Positions 43,104-45,623 of a DNA stretch of 45,623 nucleotides are shown piece by piece (position 1 is the stretch's first letter; each line of letters begins with the position of its first letter). The notes beneath the pieces are model-generated. The model made no database searches and had not been told where the DNA came from. It saw only the letters and a program-made list of their open reading frames with translations. The stretch comes from Tieghemiomyces parasiticus (Eukaryota > Kickxellomycota > Dimargaritomycetes > Dimargaritales > Dimargaritaceae), in NCBI GenBank assembly GCA_027575765.1, contig JANBPT010000310.1, forward strand, positions 1 through 45,623, in the 5' to 3' direction. Position numbers and translations under genes: made by a program.

Positions 43104-44191
43104 GTTTTCTCTGGAGCAGGACACCCAACTACGGGAGCATACCAAGAACCACGGTATGAGCGACTGGGCCCCGTTCACCCAGGTTCTCACTAACTGGAGT
43201 GCCACCGAGTGCCGCCGGCGCATCCTCGCCACTGCTGATCCGGGGGTGAAACGACGGTTTCTATGGAGCCCCAAGGATGATGAACGGCCGAATGAACTGG
43301 TCGAACGGTATAGTTGTGATTTCGAGGCGGCAGTGGAACACTTCCCGAACCACAATGTCAATGCTATCCGGCGGCGACACGATTTCATCAACTGTCCGGC
43401 CGAGAACCTAAAGTGGAATCCGGAAGATATCGCCAAACTGCGTGAGGCAGCCGAGCAGTACAGGACGGAGAGCCGCTGGAAGGATGTGGCCGAGGCGGTC
43501 GGGACGCGATCGGCCCCCCAGTGCTACAAGCGTTGGTACAGCCTGCCGTTCCAGGTCGAGAAGCGCGGGCGGTGGAACTTTAAGCGGGACATACGGATGC
43601 TCATGTGCGTGTTTGACGCGCGACCCCGGCTTCTTCTAAGCAAACCCGTCTACTTTGGCCTGTGCGCTAAGTACCGTCACACCTTCAGCGACTGGCCCTT
43701 CTTTGCCGCCGGCGAGATCCCAGACCAGGCCCTCCCCCGGGCCACTCGTCCGCGGAGGCTACCGATCTCGGCGAAGTCGTCGCTAGCCCCGATCCAGCCC
43801 ACCCCACTACCAGCAAGGCAACGGGTTCGCCATCCGCCCCGCCACCATGCTCCGCCTCCGCTGCCGAGTCGAGTCGAGTGCAAAACCTGCCGACGTCGAT
43901 GCCGAGCCGGCCGAAGAATCGCTTCTGGTATGGCACCAAATTGCCCTCAAACTGGATAGCCAGGACCCGGACCACCCGTATTATTGCAAGGAACACTTCC
44001 GTCTTCTACTGGAGGGTGCCGAACTTATTGCTCGACTCACGCTCAAGGAATGTGGCCGACTGATAAGGATCATGCCTCACCATGGACCTGCGGCCCTGGA
44101 AAGGGTCCAGCCGGGCAGCGGTAGCCTAGTGAACGTGTCGCAGGTGATCTCTCTGAAGCGGGCCAGAAAGTTGATCGATGCCATGTCGTAG
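43104..44191 (+). CDS. Myb/SANT-repeat protein, 5' end unresolved and frame interrupted
   Basis: A nuclear Myb-type DNA-binding protein is likely. Frame 1 encodes three repeat-like units: FSLEQDTQLREH...NWSATECRRRI, FLWSPKDDERPNELVERYSC...NAIRRRHDF, and LKWNPEDIAKLREAAEQY...GTRSAPQCYKRWYSL. A fourth begins at GRWNFKRDIRMLMCVFDA. Its end (WHQIALKLDSQDPDHPYYC, then KEHFRLLLEG) is in a different frame, up to the stop at 44191. The only ATG in frame (43156) would cut off helix 1 of the first repeat. Since the frame is open and repeat-like back to about 43105, and closed by TGA at 43054, an upstream exon probably exists. The frame change may be a weak 127-nt intron (GT at 43671, AG at 43797), or indels near the C run at 43735 and the triple GAGTC at 43863. 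Gene or decaying gene: not decided. Confidence 0.6.
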
Positions 44192-45549
44192 TACCTGGAT
44201 AAGGACCGCCCCCAGAGTAGCGAGGGCTAGTTTAGATAAACCTTACAACGTGATCGGAATTAACCAGCTCTTCACCTGGTCAATCTATTTTCTGTCCAAC
44301 ACATAGCCTAGTACACAGCATTTGTGATCACGGTCGACCATGTTGAGATGTAAAGAAGTAATTAGGGTAATATATATATATTTAAATACATGTACATATA
44401 TGCCATACTCAGTATCCGTGCTACGCGAAGTGAGTGGTCATGTCTTGTGGTCCGGTTTTAAGACCACCGAGTAGGCTTTCTATATTTTAAGGCCTTCTAT
44501 CATGTCTTGTTATTCGCCATCAAATGGTCTAGCCGGTTTTTTTTATTAATGTGACCTCGAACCGATCGCCCCACGACTCGGACATGGCACATTCAACAGT
44601 CACCGAAGTAGCGTTAGCCCTTGGGTCTAAATAAAGCTCCACGGTCAGCATGCTCGGCTTACCCATCCTAGAGATTGAGAGATAAGGGAAACATGTGGGA
44701 AGTCCTGTCGGGGTTCTTCTTTATTTTGTCCTTGTTATTCGACCTTGCGGAACCCATACCGGAATAACTTCGGCGACTCGTAAGTCAGGGCACGGAGGTC
44801 AGGGTGATCCGGAGGGTAAGGGGTGAATAATGGCGCGCGAAGACCCGTTCAATCCCGTAGGGTGATCATCGGCGATCCGGCACGCCAGCGTCAACCGGCC
44901 TGGGCCATGGAGTCGGTAGGGTAAAACGACATCCAACTGGCTAGAGTTCTGCGTTTACGGCACACCAGTATAAAAGTCATCATAAAGGAGACGGCAACAG
45001 AAAAACGCAAGTGTCCCTCGTCATCATGTAGCGGGGGCATGACTCCGAACCGAACTGTTGGTTTACATGGCAGTCAGTTTACTGGGAAACACAAAACACC
45101 CTACTGCACCATTGGTAACTAGCTGGGGCCGCGTATTCCAACCAGTCTAGCCACGGCGTGCGGACGGGACTCCAGCGGAAGTGCTTTGGATTATCTGGTG
45201 GTCAACAACAACCAGTGCTTTGCTGTCCATTTCCCGCAGTTTCTCCAGCTGACGAATGAAGCTCCCATAGTGCGAGTGAAGTTCAGTAAACCCAAGGTCC
45301 GACCTCGCTCTCAATTCATATTCCTTAATACCAGTCGTTCTGAAGACTTAGCACTTCTCACTGAACACGTAACGGAGAGCTGGCGTATGCAGTATCTGTC
45401 GAGAGTGACAGTAAAAAAAAAAGTCTGAACCGTGCTGTCCCTAAATACTTGTTCAAGCCATGTAGCTCACCCATCAGTTCAAACAGATGGCCGTGAGTTT
45501 GAGTGTGAATTTACTAGACGAGGGTTACCAGGACCTTTATGCACCTTTG
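44192..45549. other. intergenic region with no recognised gene
   Basis: About 1.35 kb. AT-rich near 44370-44400 (TA repeats), then ordinary sequence. A frame at 45186-45428 is short, non-ATG and without recognisable domain. Confidence 0.6.
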
Positions 45550-45551
45550 TA

Positions 45552-45623
45552 CAGGTGCCTCCAATTATTTTGAGGATTTCTAAGTCAAATTAGTTTTATT
45601 CAATATAGCTGCCACCACTCTGT
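45552..45623 (-). mobile_element. mariner element, 3' end only, cut by the window edge
   Basis: Read on the minus strand, this is the 3' end of a mariner of the same family as 14265-15524. It includes the end of a transposase frame (QSGGSYIE then stop) that matches the internal copy, followed by the terminal repeat ending at a TA (45550-45551). The terminal repeat starts CAGGTGCCTCC, as in the copy at the left edge. Confidence 0.88.

Noticed and set aside
45186..45428. 80-codon frame near the right edge
   Set aside because: No ATG start, ends in a poly-A-derived Lys run, no domain.

Overview
The window looks like part of a filamentous, early-diverging fungal nuclear genome. Coding sequence is GC-rich at third positions. 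Introns are few and short (144-185 nt) with GTAAGT donors. Genes are well separated, and the gene set is plainly fungal: a DHX37/Ecm16-type helicase, cytosolic Phe-tRNA synthetase beta, a serine carboxypeptidase, fungal bestrophins, mS38, a homeodomain factor and a Myb/SANT protein. A Kickxellomycotina-like (Zoopagomycota) fungus is my best guess, but the window alone cannot prove it. No tRNA, rRNA, CRISPR array or operon was found.

Layout. Positions 1-74 and 45552-45623 are the ends of mariner transposon copies, so the window begins and ends inside a dispersed repeat, as an assembly contig would. Positions 2129-12221 hold a tandem array of three same-strand genes for secreted proteins that I cannot assign to any known family. 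They share a signal peptide, a C-terminal helical domain with a W/SP motif, and a similar core promoter. A complete but inactivated mariner lies at 14265-15524. A homeodomain gene (16804-17880, minus) is followed by about 6.9 kb in which I recognise no gene.

The right half is a housekeeping block. The ribosome-biogenesis helicase (24757-28515, minus) and FRS1/FARSB (29346-31441, plus, one intron) are divergent and share an 830-bp intergenic region with a 21-A tract. Next come a membrane-anchored serine carboxypeptidase (32558-34531, two introns), two tandem bestrophin-type channel genes (34806-36017 and 37352-38548, minus), the mitoribosomal protein mS38 (40502-42091), and a Myb/SANT-repeat gene (about 43104-44191) whose frame is broken or spliced and whose 5' end is not resolved.

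Most interesting: the three-gene secreted family is the best candidate for something undescribed. Its members have signal peptides, low-complexity acidic middles and a fast-diverging shared C-terminal domain, as expected of a lineage-specific secreted or effector-like family. The mariner copies are also informative: the inverted repeats at the two ends of a copy match each other but differ between copies, although the sequence just inside them is conserved.
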